From Bradyrhizobium barranii subsp. barranii (lineage in GTDB: Bacteria > Pseudomonadota > Alphaproteobacteria > Rhizobiales > Xanthobacteraceae), in contig NZ_CP086136.1 in NCBI RefSeq assembly GCF_017565645.3, positions 1,364,001 to 1,428,000 of the forward strand: a stretch of DNA of 64,000 nt. The letters are read 5' to 3'. A program made the position numbers and the translations under genes. How positions within the stretch are numbered: the stretch's first letter is position 1; each line of letters starts with the position of its first letter. The notes beneath the pieces are model-generated. The model searched no databases. It was not told the origin of the DNA and worked only from the letters and a program-made list of their open reading frames with translations. Shown piece by piece: positions 62,920 to 64,000 of the stretch.

Positions 62920-63160
62920 GTCGCTACTTAAGGGATTCGACCTGCTGGCGCCAAGCAGGCGGACCCGTGCACGAAATTGTGAACGCGCCTCTTCCGATCC
63001 GAGGCCAAGCTTCCCACATCTGGGTCAGGCTGGCGCCAGCGCCGGCTGATAACGACCGCTGCCGGTTGAGGAACGTCAACGCGTCCAGCGGAAACCCAAT
63101 GAAGATGCCGTTTGGAGTGCCTTAGAGGGCTCCAGGGGCAGGCCGAGGGAAAGAAAAGAC
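62920..63160. promoter_or_regulatory. MOSC/clpB divergent intergenic region
   Basis: A 241-nt gap that must contain the clpB promoter. It holds a perfect 12-bp palindrome GCTGGCGCCAGC (63029-63040). I looked for a CIRCE element and a clear RpoH promoter and could not support either. Confidence 0.35.

Positions 63161-64000
<840 letters not shown>

Noticed and set aside
62920..63160. RpoH (heat-shock sigma) promoter or CIRCE element before clpB
   Set aside because: No pair of boxes with acceptable sequence and spacing, and no TTAGCACTC-type dyad.

Overview
The window looks like chromosomal DNA of a Bradyrhizobium or a close Bradyrhizobiaceae relative. Base composition and codon use are strongly GC-biased. 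The tlpA | argH - lysA order and the etfB-etfA-hbdA order are both familiar from Bradyrhizobium. A CpdR response regulator, DUF2125, TIGR02302, dodecin and MJ0042 zinc-ribbon proteins and a SAM-II riboswitch all point to Alphaproteobacteria. Many gaps hold short palindromic repeats of the kind common in that genus. I see no rRNA, tRNA, CRISPR array, insertion sequence or prophage. The identification comes from recalled family knowledge, not a search.

Layout. 1-3.0 kb: 3' part of a DsbA-like gene, a small membrane protein, an esterase and an S1C-type serine protease homologue that has lost its whole catalytic triad. 3.3-10.6 kb: an M20 amidohydrolase followed by a complete five-gene Dpp/Opp-type ABC importer. 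10.6-15.9 kb: HAD phosphatase, AraC regulator, membrane diguanylate cyclase, dodecin, and an EamA transporter interrupted by a stop codon. 16-21.6 kb: a GT87 membrane protein, divergent from an exported GH16 + GH1 glucan hydrolase pair, then an FAD monooxygenase. 21.6-31.4 kb: an HNH nuclease, then six co-oriented genes (nitronate monooxygenase, substrate-binding protein, acyl-CoA ligase, DUF2855, flavin monooxygenase, NHL propeller) with a divergent LysR regulator. Two of these six genes carry frameshifts. 

31.4-48.1 kb is mostly housekeeping: AlkA-type glycosylase, glutamyl-Q tRNA(Asp) synthetase, a soluble hybrid histidine kinase, BrkB-type membrane protein, HIG1 protein, cobalamin adenosyltransferase, etfBA, hbdA, tlpA, argH, LptM-like lipoprotein and lysA. 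These are followed by a frameshifted hydroxyisobutyrate dehydrogenase, a CMD-family protein, and a TIGR02302 protein that appears split into two tandem genes. 48.2-64 kb: cpdR, zinc-ribbon protein, ftsE-ftsX-ydcF-plsC, a ChaC-like cyclotransferase, DUF2125, an aromatic amino acid operon (chorismate mutase-hisC-tyrA), SAM-II riboswitch-metX-metW, an alpha/beta hydrolase, a CHAP-like exported protein, a MOSC protein and the start of clpB.

The main points for follow-up are the pseudoprotease, the LysR-linked oxidative cluster, a SAM-II leader followed by two mutually exclusive hairpins, the split TIGR02302 pair, and five families of palindromic intergenic elements. Four otherwise intact genes are each broken by one small lesion (three frameshifts, one nonsense codon). 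These could be real decay or assembly errors.
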